A DNA stretch of 64,000 bases from Corella eumyota (Eukaryota > Chordata > Ascidiacea > Phlebobranchia > Corellidae), in assembly GCA_963082875.1 (NCBI GenBank), contig OY720097.1, forward strand, positions 558,001 to 622,000, read 5' to 3'. The number at the start of each line of letters is the position of its first letter. Within the stretch, counting starts at the first letter, position 1. Below the pieces are notes generated by a model. It made no database searches, was not told the origin of the DNA, and worked only from the letters and a program-made list of their open reading frames with translations. This document shows, piece by piece, positions 53,301 through 63,188 of this stretch. Both the position numbers and the translations under genes were made by a program.

Positions 53301-54260
53301 AGAAAATACGAAAATAAAAACAATTCGTTCACCGTCGGTTTAAAGTTAATTAATTTTGTTTTAATTAAAAACAAAAATAGTAAACTAAAAGTTAAAATTA
53401 AAAATTATTTTTAAGGATTTCGGTTTTATATTTTAAATAAATTTTTTTATAGAATTTCATTAAAAATTTAACAAGGAGTAAGTTACGCCCTTTATACCCC
53501 TACCCCTCACCCCACACACCCATTTTTAAAGCCCAAACCCTTCCCATTAAGCTAATTTTACAACCCCTTAAATGTTTAGGTAGTTCGGTATGGAACAAAC
53601 TTTTAAAACCATAATAAAAGATTTATTAAAATATCCAAATATTTACATTAACTCTTCAACAACGAACAACATGTTAGTGTTACCTTTTTAGATAAAATAA
53701 AACGCCTTTATTTGCTTGTAATATTTTAAAGAGTTAAATAAAAATACCAACTTGAAATTTCTTTAAAAACTAATTCTCGATACAAAAGTTTGACCTCTAT
53801 TAATCACTGATATAGTCAGCTTCTATTATGACGTAGGAACCACGAACAATAAACGCGATAAAACGCGATCCATGCCAAAACATTTATTTTATCGCGATTT
53901 TTTTTCTTTAAACCAGAAAGCAAATTGAAATCTGATAAAAAGCTTTTTCAAGAAAATTTTCAAAAAGGTAAAAAAAAACATTTTTAAATTCAATTTGAGT
54001 TCAAACTGAATTAATTTCAGAATTTAAAATAAATTAAATTTAACTAAAGCCTTTTTATTTGTATTTAAATTAGTTTGTAGTTAATATCAAGGTTCAATAA
54101 AGTTAAAATATAATAAGGACTTCAGTTCTTTATTTAAAACCCAGAAAAATGTTAAATTTTAGCGATTTTAGAAACCTTTCAAATTTAGAAATTAATTAAT
54201 TTAATCAAAAATCCATTTTTATAATTTTTAATTAGTTTTAATTAGTTTAAGTTTAAAAAA
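50364..54260. other. Intergenic region between divergent VWA/EGF and CNBD2 genes
   Basis: About 3.9 kb of AT-rich DNA with many poly-T and poly-A runs and no exon-like sequence that I can support. Both genes start outward from it, so promoters of both should lie here. TGACGTCA sites cluster on the CNBD2 side (see 52382-53173). Confidence 0.6.
52382..53173. promoter_or_regulatory. Cluster of CRE-type palindromes upstream of CNBD2
   Basis: Perfect TGACGTCA occurs at 52382, 52540, 52782, 52857 and 53166, with a near match TGACGTGA at about 52803. In vertebrates this is the CREB/ATF site. Because the motif is common throughout this window, promoter function here is uncertain. Confidence 0.35.
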
Positions 54261-57200
54261 ATGGAAAAATCAATTTTCATTAAACCTTCACGAGTATCCC
54301 ATAATAAGACCCCATCGTTGCCTAGCAACATACCTAAAGTATCCCATAATAAACCTCCACTTAGCAACCAGGTATCCCATAACCCTCCTCCGTTTCTTAG
54401 CAACAGCGACGGAGCTCAACGAGTTAAGGAACTACGTCAGAAGATGAAACGCGAACGTCATCGGACTGACGTCATCAAAGACCGAGGGGAAACCCCGATA
54501 TTTCTGGGCGGTAAATATCTTAGGAACAATGACGTCATTAAAGATCGTTACCGGTTGGATAGCAACATGACTGACGTCACTACAACTCCAACCACGTCAC
54601 TAAAAGAAGGAGAAAGTGCAAATTCTTTGTTTTCTTCCAAATATTTTTTATTCCCGCCAACCAATCAAAATCCGGGTAACCATGGTAACCATGTCGCTAC
54701 CAACCATAGCAACCAAGATACAAGTAACCATGACAACCACGACGCAAGTAACCGTAGCAACGCGAGTTCTGGAAATTGCAGCAACCTGAGTTCGGGTGAG
54801 CGTAGCAACCAAACCTCGGGTAGTCATGACAACCAACAAAACATCCGCAAGTCCGCCTCCTACTCCAACATGAACCTGATCTCGGGGAAGACGAAGATAA
54901 GTGAGAGGAGGAGAAGTTCCTCCTCGTTCGTTTTTCCCACTCCGAGGAGGAGTTTAGAGAAGGATTCGGGGAAGAGCGAGAAGAAAAACAAACAACAACA
55001 AAATCAAGTTAATCAGAGGTGAGTCATCAATGACGTCATAAAGCTAAAATCTTGTCGATTATCAATTAACAACGTTATAATGATAATCTGTTAAATATTA
55101 GGTCATAGTTAAGGTACGTCATCAATGACGTAATAGAGCATTTATGATTGTGACGTCATTAATCGCGTCATGAGTGTGAATGAGAAAGTACGTAATCAGT
55201 AATTTTAATTTGATGTCATTTATGACATCATAAGCGTACGAATATTTTTAGGAAAAATGTATGACTCTGACGAAGCACGACGTACAAACGTATATATGAC
55301 GTCATAAAATTTTTGTTTTTATTTTTATTAATTTAAATGAATTAAAATCAAGGCGATAATTTTGTACATAAAAACTTATGATTTTAATTTATTTAAAGAT
55401 ATTTTTGTTTCTAGAATCTTACGACGACGTCTCAGGGTTGGTTATCTCACGCATGAGTTTGTGAGCGAACTGCGCATGCGCAAACGAAGAAAGACGAAAA
55501 ATAACAACTTTAGAATTTTATCAGTTAAAAAATAATTTAAATTTTTCACGAAAAAAAAACTAAAAAAAAGATTAAAATACCCAAAAGTTGCTCAAAAAAA
55601 AAAATTTTAAGTTACTTTTTATTAACTGGCTTAGATATCAAAAATTCTAAATTAAAACTATTTTAAAATAACACTATATATCTAATTATTAAAAAATATC
55701 CATTTCACTTGAAAAAATGCACAAAAATTCTTATTTTTCTAATATTTTTCAGCCTTTAGACCGGTTCCGCAAAGTTGTATTTCGCCTACGGATAATGATC
55801 CGCGTTTTGGATAAATATCGAAAAATCTCGATCGTATCCACCGCCAATCAAATGTCGTTCGCTATGTTGTCCAACGACTTTTCAACCACTAGGAGGTATC
55901 GACACGGTCTCACCTTTGACCCCACCCATTATAAAGCTGTCAGTGAGGTATAAGTGACGTCATAATTAGGTTATAAAAAGTTATAAACTATAACAAAAAA
56001 TCGTAAACAATTGCCAATTAAGGGTATATTGAATGATGACGTCACAATAAAAAAAAGTTTTAGTCTATGACGTCATAAAGTAAATATTATATTACAGAGA
56101 ACGTTGAACGACAAAGCGCGGGATATTTTAACTCTTCTTCCTCAACGGAGATCAGAGGAACAACTTCAATATGTGAGTCACGTGGTTATTACGTCATTAA
56201 TTGATTTTTTTTCTTTATAACAACTTTAACCCTTTGCCACCGCACAGGCTTTAAAACGTGTTAGATCCGCGGTTGAAGAGTTTGCAGAGTTTCCATTGCA
56301 GATGCAAGAAGCTTTGATCAAAGTTGCTTGGCTCGATGAGTGAGTTTTGTCAACTTTACTTTTTAACCATTACACCCTTAACTTATTTCAAAAAAACTTC
56401 TTAATGACGTCACAAAGTGACCCCCGTTTACGTTACAATGACCCCTGTTTACATCACACAGTAACTTCTATTCATGTCACACAGTCCCCAAAGTTTAGTT
56501 CACATGGTAACCCTTGCTTACGTCACACAGTGACCCTTATTGTCGTCATAAAATGACCCTCTGTTTACGTCACAAAGTAACCCCTTGTTTACGTCACAAA
56601 GTTACCTTTGTTTACGTCACACAGGTTTGAACCAAAGCGAATAATTATCAGACAAGGACACAAAGCCGAAACTTTTTATTTGATCGTCTCCGGAACCGCT
56701 TTGGTGACCAAGAACATGATTGGTTCGAACGGGGAAGGTTACGTGGAAACGGTTGGTTGTGACGTCATAATTACTTTGTTTTTTACTAGGTATTTTAAAT
56801 CACCGCTTACCCTATACATAACGTAATAACTCCTCTTTTACGTCATGTTCTAATGATACATAAACTAATGACGTCACTGCGACATTTCTAACCATATGAC
56901 ATCACTAATTATAACGTCACAGGTGAAGATACTGAACCGAGGAAAGAGTTTTGGAGAGTTAGCGATAATGAGGCATGAACAAAGAACAAACAACGTTGTG
57001 AGTCAAACTAAACTCACTTTGTTGACCGTGGGGAGGAACGACTTCATCGACATCTTCATGAATCGGTGAATGGACAATCAATCTTTTGTGACGTCACAAT
57101 AAAAATATTTATTTAAAAAATTGACCTAAAATACCTAATTTTAAACAACTATCTTAATTTAACTAACTTAAAATAACTAAAAAACTTAAAATAACTTATT

Positions 57201-60200
57201 TTGACTTAAAATTTCTAAATATTATCCTTAAAACTTGTCCACTATAACCCCAAAAGCATTATTAGCGTCGTCTGCCAAGTTTATAAAACGCAGAATGGAC
57301 GGAACTTTTATAACTTTTCCCTAATCTTCTCGTGTACATTCCGCCCTTTCCGCATTCATTTCAATACTACAAAAAAACGGCGGGCGATCCTAATAAAACT
57401 CAAAAACCCACAACTTAAACTACCTTATTTTTAACCCAACTGACCCAATTAAACCGCCTTAACTTTAACAACTTTATTTTTGGCCCCAACTGACCCCATT
57501 AACCCCCCAAAACTGACCCAAAAATTCCATAACTTAAACTCCTTTATTTTTAAACCCAACTGACCCCATTAACTCCCCAAAACTGACCCTATTACCCCCC
57601 CAACTTAATGTTTTTTTTGTTTTTAACCACAACTTGTTTATAACCCAGCACAAACAACAATGAACCCGAGTTTATTTCCTTTCTTCGAACTTTGCCCGAA
57701 TTCAACAATTTTCCCTTCTACAAACTTCCAACAAATAAACCAAAACTCTGCGCCTTCACTTACTTCCGCGTCGGGGTCGTCATCTGTCGCGATAGTAACC
57801 TCAGTGACGTCATAGTCATTATTAAATCGGTAAGTAACGTCATAAACATTGGTCATATAATAAGTGAAAATAAAACTAAAAAGTGACGTAACTAGTCTAA
57901 AATGACGTCACATACTACGTAGGGAGTTTGCAGAGTGGTTAAACGTTTGATGACGTCACAACCCGATCTTCCACAACTCAAAAATATTCCGGAAAATTTA
58001 AATTACGAAGAAGTTGGATTAGAACGGTTACCAGGTGACGTATGCAGTTTGTATTATGACGTAGAAAGAATTTATTGAGTCAAATATTTATTACGTTACA
58101 AACCTTCTTTTTTGTGCTTTGAGTGTAATTTTAAACTTTATTTTTAGGGCTTAACAACAACAGATTTATATCAAAAACAATTGTTCCATCCCCTACGTCA
58201 TCAATAGTGACGTCATCGGAAGCGATGCTCACCGGAGCGAGACTGCCTTCGATTGTTCGAAGAATGACAATCGACCAACAACAACAATTCGAGTAAATTA
58301 ACAAATCAGTTAAGCAACCTATAATGTAGTTTAAGACTATAAATATATTTGTGTGTGTATATATTTGTATGCCCAATTTATAGGGCTACAAATTAATTAA
58401 AACTGCCATTTGTGGTGCGCGGTAATCGCGGGCAAGTATTAGTTGGAAGTATTAGTTAGTTGGGAGTGGCAACAATGTCTCTGTAAATAAAATCTTGAAC
58501 GTAGAGCAGGCTACTGACTAATGTCAAAATGAGTTTGGTGACCATGCCATAATATACTATAAAATCTTTGTGTAAACATTATTACTTTTGGCATGTTTTA
58601 AATCATTAAATTGATTTTGTCATTTTTTCCCGTCGCATTATTGTAATATTTATTGTATATCGTATTTAATATTTACTTTTATCAATGCGCGAAAAAACAA
58701 AATAAAAAAAAATTAAAAAATAAATAAAAATAATAACAAAGCTTTAAACAAGTATTTTTTTACATTTTAAATTAAATTTTACAGAAACGAGCGATGGAGT
58801 TTAGATCAAAGTTTCTTGTTTCCCTTCAACTTTAACAACAACTACAATAAACGTAAGTTGAAATTAAGGGTTTACATCATAAACATGCTCTATGACGTAG
58901 TATAAATGACGTCATAATTAATTAAAGAAATTTTAGTTAAAAAATTTAAAAAATTAAATTAACTTTAATTTTTTTGGTAAAATTTTGAAACTTAAAAAAA
59001 ATATTTTGACCTACAGATCCTGGGTTCAAACCCCACAAACGACAAATTTTACGGAAGTACAACAAATGGCAGGAAGAGCATCCAATCTCACAGGACACAT
59101 TCTCACTCCTCATGTCTGGGAGGAAAGAGGAAAGTGAAAAAAACGAGGAGGAGGAGGAGAATGATGAGTTTGAAACGGAGGAGATGAGAATCAATTCTTA
59201 TTTGAATCCAATCCCATTTTATAAGAATCAACAAGGTTTATAATATTGTCTAAAACCAAATTATACTGCGGGCCAAATGGTTTTGGGTTTAAGTTGCACC
59301 AATACCACATTATCCACCCTTAAGCCGGGCGCGTACGGAGAGCTTAAACACGTCACAATAGCACACACCTTTTTCCTAATGATAATATTAAAAATATACC
59401 CTTAAGGTGATATTGAAAATAAAAATAAATTCATCAAACTTAAGTTATAGGCAAATGCACAAAATATAACTACTATTGTTATGACGTCATAATTGTTTTA
59501 GATGACATCAGACGAGATTCACTTGAAAGCAATTTTCGAACAGAAATTTTAAGAAGGAATCGAACAAGTTTAGCAAATGCTTGGAATTTTAAACAAAGAA
59601 AAAAGGTTTGTGACGTAATTAAATCTACATTATGACGTCACTTGTTTTATAAAACCATGTTTACCTTGTAGTAAAAAATTAACGTTTTTAAACAAAAATT
59701 TAATTATTTAAAACTAATTACTAATTGTTTAATTATTAGGCCTCAACAGCCAGCACAACCCTGCCCACTTTAAACGAGAATATTTTAACAAAACCACCAC
59801 AGAATATCACAACAGGGAAATCCCTACGTCCCGTTTATATTCACGTTCAATATTTAAGAGAGAAAGACGTTTTCGTAAGTTTTAATTCGTTCTAGAACTT
59901 AAAAACAAAGTTTTTAAGATAAAAATTTATGATTCACCCCAAAAATGGAAATTTTGCCCAGGAGTTTTATTGCTCAACCAAATATTTTGTAATTTACCCC
60001 AAATCCCTAATTTACCCAATAGATCTTATAATTGCCCCCAAATTTTGAATTCACCCTATAGTTATAATTCACCCCAGGGATTTTATAATTAACCCCAACT
60101 ATGTAAATTAACCCTAAACTCATGATTTAACCCAACTTTTAAAAAAGAATTTGGACATGAATTTTAAAATTTCACCCCAGGGTCTTCTCCCCATCCTGTT

Positions 60201-61236
60201 TACCCCCCAAGAAGGATCAACATCCGTTTCCCTTGTCTCCGAGGGGTCAGAATGTGTCCTCATCAACAAAGAGCTCTTCCTCAAACATTTCGATGACGAA
60301 CAAAGGGAACGACTTGTCAGAATGGTGACGTCACAATTTGCTTTTATTCTTAATTTTATTTGCATTTCTGACGTCATAATCAATCAAGATTTAGGTTTTA
60401 AATTACGGAAAAAAAACGGTTGTAACGTCATAATTAAAAATCCCCGGCCAGCGACTTTGTTGTGAATTACATCACAATGAAAGTGAAAATTAAAAAACTA
60501 GTCTATGACGTCATAATTAATAAAAGAATAAGCGATTTTTCGTCACAACACCTTTTGTAAACATAAATTGTTAAAAATATTAAACTTTTCCGCGCAATTT
60601 ACAAACAAAACAGTAAAAAAAAATCGAAATTTAAAATTACTCACAAACTAATTTCAAACAAATCCGAATTTTCAGATTGTATTTCCATAAATTACCTGCG
60701 TCATATATTTTACTATGACGTCATAAGACACCATTGTTGTAAACTTTAACGTTTACCCTGCGGTTACAAACAAGAAGTAACTTTATATTTTATGAGGTTA
60801 AATATAGCGGAAAATTTTGAATTTAAAATCTTTTGTTCGAGTTTTATCGACGATATCAAAGAATTTAAATAGTTTAACTCATGGTTGTCCTGATCTTAAA
60901 GATAAGATTGTTTGGAGCTCTTGTTTATTGTCTAAACAAAAAAAAATTGCAAAATATTTGCACCTGAACCAAATTTTGGTTTTTAATTTTTTTTAAATTT
61001 TAAGTTCTAGTTTAAATTAAATTTCACAGTTAATTTCAACCTCTAATTATTACGTCACAGCTAATATTAACCTCTGATTATTAAGTCTATATTAACTTCT
61101 GATTATGACGTCACAGATAACTCCGTATCCGACCGAGACATCTCTCCAAACTAAAATGTTGGAACAAAGTAATTGGGACGCTTTCAAGTTCATGACAGTT
61201 CATTCACACGTCATCAATAAGTCACGTGATAAATAA
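54261..61236 (+). CDS. CNBD2: Cyclic nucleotide-binding domain protein, CNBD2-like, 887 aa
   Basis: Exons: 54261-55018, 55415-55460, 55753-55947, 56098-56172, 56248-56339, 56625-56751, 56923-57065, 57649-57829, 57923-58034, 58148-58292, 58785-58852, 59017-59235, 59502-59605, 59740-59874, 60181-60324, 61117-61236; all GT-AG, in phase, 2,664 nt. Residues 1-253 are a low-complexity N-terminal extension (SHNK-type repeats, then Asn/His/Ser-rich). A basic helical part (RFRKVVFRLRIMIRVLDKYR, about 271-290) leads into the first cNMP-binding domain, about 390-480: EFEPKRIIIRQGHKAETFYL, ILNRGKSF and phosphate-cassette FGELAIM with RTNNV. A second, split domain follows: YFRVGVVICRDSN and IIKSGVCRVVK (about 515-560), a long polar insert (about 575-765), then YIHVQYLREKDVFGLLPI and LINKELFLKH (about 785-840). 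The order matches vertebrate CNBD2, a cAMP-binding protein linked to sperm function in mouse; the N-terminus is longer. Start: first ATG of the open frame. Confidence 0.9.
54317..54329. promoter_or_regulatory. X-box-like RFX motif just after the CNBD2 start codon
   Basis: GTTGCCTAGCAAC, an imperfectly spaced RFX half-site pair, lies 56 bp after the ATG inside exon 1. RFX factors drive ciliary and flagellar genes, so it fits the proposed role of CNBD2, but it is coding sequence and may be coincidence. Confidence 0.3.
54676..54689. promoter_or_regulatory. Perfect 14-bp X-box (RFX site) in CNBD2 exon 1
   Basis: GTAACCATGGTAAC fits the RFX consensus GTNRCC-NN-RGYAAC exactly and is palindromic. 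Around it lie several half sites (ATAGCAACC, GTAACCATG) that encode the Asn/His repeats. A regulatory use is inference. Confidence 0.35.
56403..56624 (+). repeat. Degenerate tandem repeat filling CNBD2 intron 5
   Basis: About nine loose copies of a 22-24-bp unit resembling GTTTACGTCACAAAGTGACC occupy the intron. The last copy, TTTACGTCACACAG, is the 3' splice acceptor of exon 56625-56751. Confidence 0.75.
57380..57625 (+). repeat. Degenerate pyrimidine/C-rich tandem repeat in CNBD2 intron 7
   Basis: Loose repeats of CCCAACTGACCCCATTAA with CAACTTAAACTCCTTTATTT occur three to four times at about 60-70-bp spacing. No coding or RNA signal is seen. Confidence 0.6.
58370..58715 (+). repeat. R2 dispersed repeat, most complete copy
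   Basis: CCCAATTTATAGGGCTAC, AACTGCCATTTGTGGTGCGC, GGTGACCATGCCATAATATA, CCCGTCGCATTATTGTAATA and GCGCGAAAAAACAAAATAAA run in order and end in an A-rich tail. It lies in CNBD2 intron 10. Partial copies: 41235-41420, 42270-42620, 48058-48150 and part of 21485-21850. Family name unknown to me. Confidence 0.75.
59262..59375. repeat. T-family repeat, opposite orientation
   Basis: GGTTTTGGGTTTAAGTTGCA, CCAATACCACATTATCCACC and AAGCCGGGCGCGTACGGAGA form the reverse complement of the T segments at 21485-21610 and 41735-41960. It lies in CNBD2 intron 12. Confidence 0.6.
59935..60180 (+). repeat. Degenerate TTCACCCCA/TTTACCCCAA repeats in CNBD2 intron 14
   Basis: About ten loose copies of AATTTACCCCAA or AATTCACCCCAG fill the intron. 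The final one, TTTCACCCCAG, is the splice acceptor of exon 60181-60324. Confidence 0.7.
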
Positions 61237-61450
61237 GTGAGGTAATGACGTCTTCAATAAGTCACGTGATAAACAAGTGAGGTAATGACGTCACCAATAA
61301 GTCACAAGCAAAATAGTTACGTCATAAACATTTGACATAATAAACAAGTGAGATTGTGACGTCATAAGTTCGTCACGTGATAAACAAATCAGACAATGAC
61401 GTCATTAATACTTTAGGTAAGAAACATTTTAAATTATGACGTCATAACAA
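61195..61450 (+). repeat. Degenerate tandem repeat spanning the CNBD2 stop codon
   Basis: Four to five loose copies of a unit of about 45 bp: TCAATAAGTCACGTGATAAA, then CAAGTGAGGTAATGACGTC. The first copy contains the last codons and the TAA of CNBD2 (ending INKSRDK), so the C-terminal tail is repeat-derived; the rest is presumably 3' UTR. Each unit carries CACGTG and TGACGTC. Confidence 0.75.
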
Positions 61451-61894
61451 AATTATTGAAACCCAAATTGATGACGTCATAAACAGAAACAACTTCGCGT
61501 TCTTGGTATGTGACGTAGGCGATCGACTACTTGTTATATTTTGTTACATCATAATTTAAACTTTATTTTGTAATTTTATTTTTATTTCTCGTTTCAACGA
61601 ACCACAGTGAATATTAATTTTGCTCTATTTTGTTAAAAAATTGCTGCAGTATTAAATGCTGAGTCATAGTATAAGTGACGTCATTTGTAGAATAAAATCT
61701 GTGCTGATGTAAGGTTGTGACGTCATTTCTGGCGAAAATTAAAAAATCTAAAAATTAAAAGTTTAATTTTAATTTTAAAAATAAATAAATTGTAGCAAAT
61801 GACGTCAAGATATTCAAAATGACGTCACAAATTTCAAAATAATTTTACCTCAATAAAATATAAAAAACACGGCCGCTAGACGGTGCACGAGAGC
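61451..61894. other. Region between convergent CNBD2 and kelch genes
   Basis: AT-rich with several TGACGTCA sites; the 3' UTRs of both genes should lie here. AATAAA-type hexamers near 61691 (plus strand) could be a polyadenylation signal. Nothing else is seen. Confidence 0.45.
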
Positions 61895-63188
61895 TCACAA
61901 TGTGCTGTTAGGTGTTGAAGACTGTTTGTAGAACTTGGTGTTGTCGTATTTATGTAGAGTAATACAACCATGGTGGGAGATAGCTGTGGGGAGATTGCAC
62001 TCTGACCTAAGATATTATTAAATATTTGATGGAGTTATATTATTTACTGATTCAAATTTTACAAGTTGACAAAAAGTTTTTAAATGGAATAATATCATGC
62101 AGTTTTTTCCTTTTTTAAAACTTTAAAGAATATTTTTTATATTTCTTTATCCTCGATGTGGTAAGGCTGACTTTATAGCCTAAACATAGAGTAACATCAG
62201 TAACCCCAACCTAGTCTCGAGTTACCTGTGGCAGTTTGGGATATTATAAATTATAATTGCCCAATAATTAAGTTGCTGACTAATTATTGGGTCAGCAAGA
62301 GTTCATACCGTTTATAGCGCCTTACTTAAGTGCGCTACAGCATGATAGCAGTAGGAATCAAACCCAAGACCTCATAAAGTGAAGCCAAGTTCTCGACCAC
62401 TACTTTTAAGACACACAGAAAAGGCTTAAACTAAAGTAGAAATACCAGTAGTATCCTAATAACTGAACCGTAAAAGCGACATCTAACCCAAATAAATAAC
62501 CAAGTTGTTAATAATCACCTAATCGAGTTTGTAGATGGATCGAAATAACTGATATTTGGACAGGGGTTTCCCCGCTCATCACGACCCCCAACGACGAAGA
62601 TCTAAAATAATTTAAAACCAATATTAACTCATATTTTCTTATTTGTAATTAACCACGATAATTGTGCTCATGATAATTGTACTCCTGCTAAGCCAGCACT
62701 TAATCAGCAGCATAATTATTGGGCAATTATAATCTATAATATCCCAAACTACCACAGGCAACTCGAGACTGGGTTGGGGTAACTTATGTTACTCTATGTT
62801 TAAATCGCGCATTAGAGTTTCCTATATCGAGGATAAACACATATACAAAAAAAAATTAAAAATCATTGACCGAATAAACATTACCCTAAAATCATAAGTC
62901 TATAAAACTTTCATATGTCAATTCGGTTAAATGGCTTTCGGTAATATAGACAGATGCCATTATAATTACCTTTTCATTACAAGCCGTTAATCCGCTGCTC
63001 GCTCTTTCAGTGTTTAAATTTGGCGCTAGAGTGCTCCAAGTGGCGGAGGTAGGGTGGTAACACAATATTGCCTTCAATGTGCCACCGGTCACGTAAATAA
63101 TGCCACCAAATGCGGTGGCATTGATGCACTTTGTAGGGTTAGGCATCGGTGTCGATAACTCCCAAGTATTGGCGGTTGAGTTGTAGAT
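61895..63188 (-). CDS. Kelch-repeat protein, C-terminal part (gene continues beyond the window)
   Basis: Three in-phase exons on the minus strand: 63188-62970, 62601-62519 and 62006-61895 with the stop TGA at 61895-61897, giving the last 137 residues. Kelch blades are clear: IYNSTANTWELSTPMPNP, then AFGGIIYVTGG with CYHPTSATWSTL, then KIFVVGGRDERGNP with ISYFDPSTNSI, and a closing HHGCITLHKY strand. The glycine pair after a hydrophobic run and the spaced Trp mark the repeat. This is the end of a beta-propeller, as in KLHL proteins that act as CUL3 ubiquitin-ligase adaptors. The BTB and BACK domains expected in that family would lie to the right of the window, so the subfamily cannot be decided. 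The gene is convergent with CNBD2, the stops being 659 bp apart. Confidence 0.85.
62142..62405 (-). mobile_element. tRNA-headed SINE, antisense
   Basis: Reverse copy in the last kelch intron: TTTATCCTCGATGTGG, AAACATAGAGTAACATCAG, CTAGTCTCGAGTTACC, TTCATACCGTTTATAGCGCC and CATGATAGCAGTAGG, ending in a shortened head. Confidence 0.87.
62684..62845 (+). mobile_element. tRNA-headed SINE, sense, 5' truncated
   Basis: Only the body and tail remain: TACTCCTGCTAAGCCAGCAC, TTATTGGGCAATTATAATC, AACTCGAGACTGGGTTGGG, TATGTTTAAATCGCGCATTA and ATCGAGGATAAAC. The tRNA-like head is missing. Confidence 0.82.
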
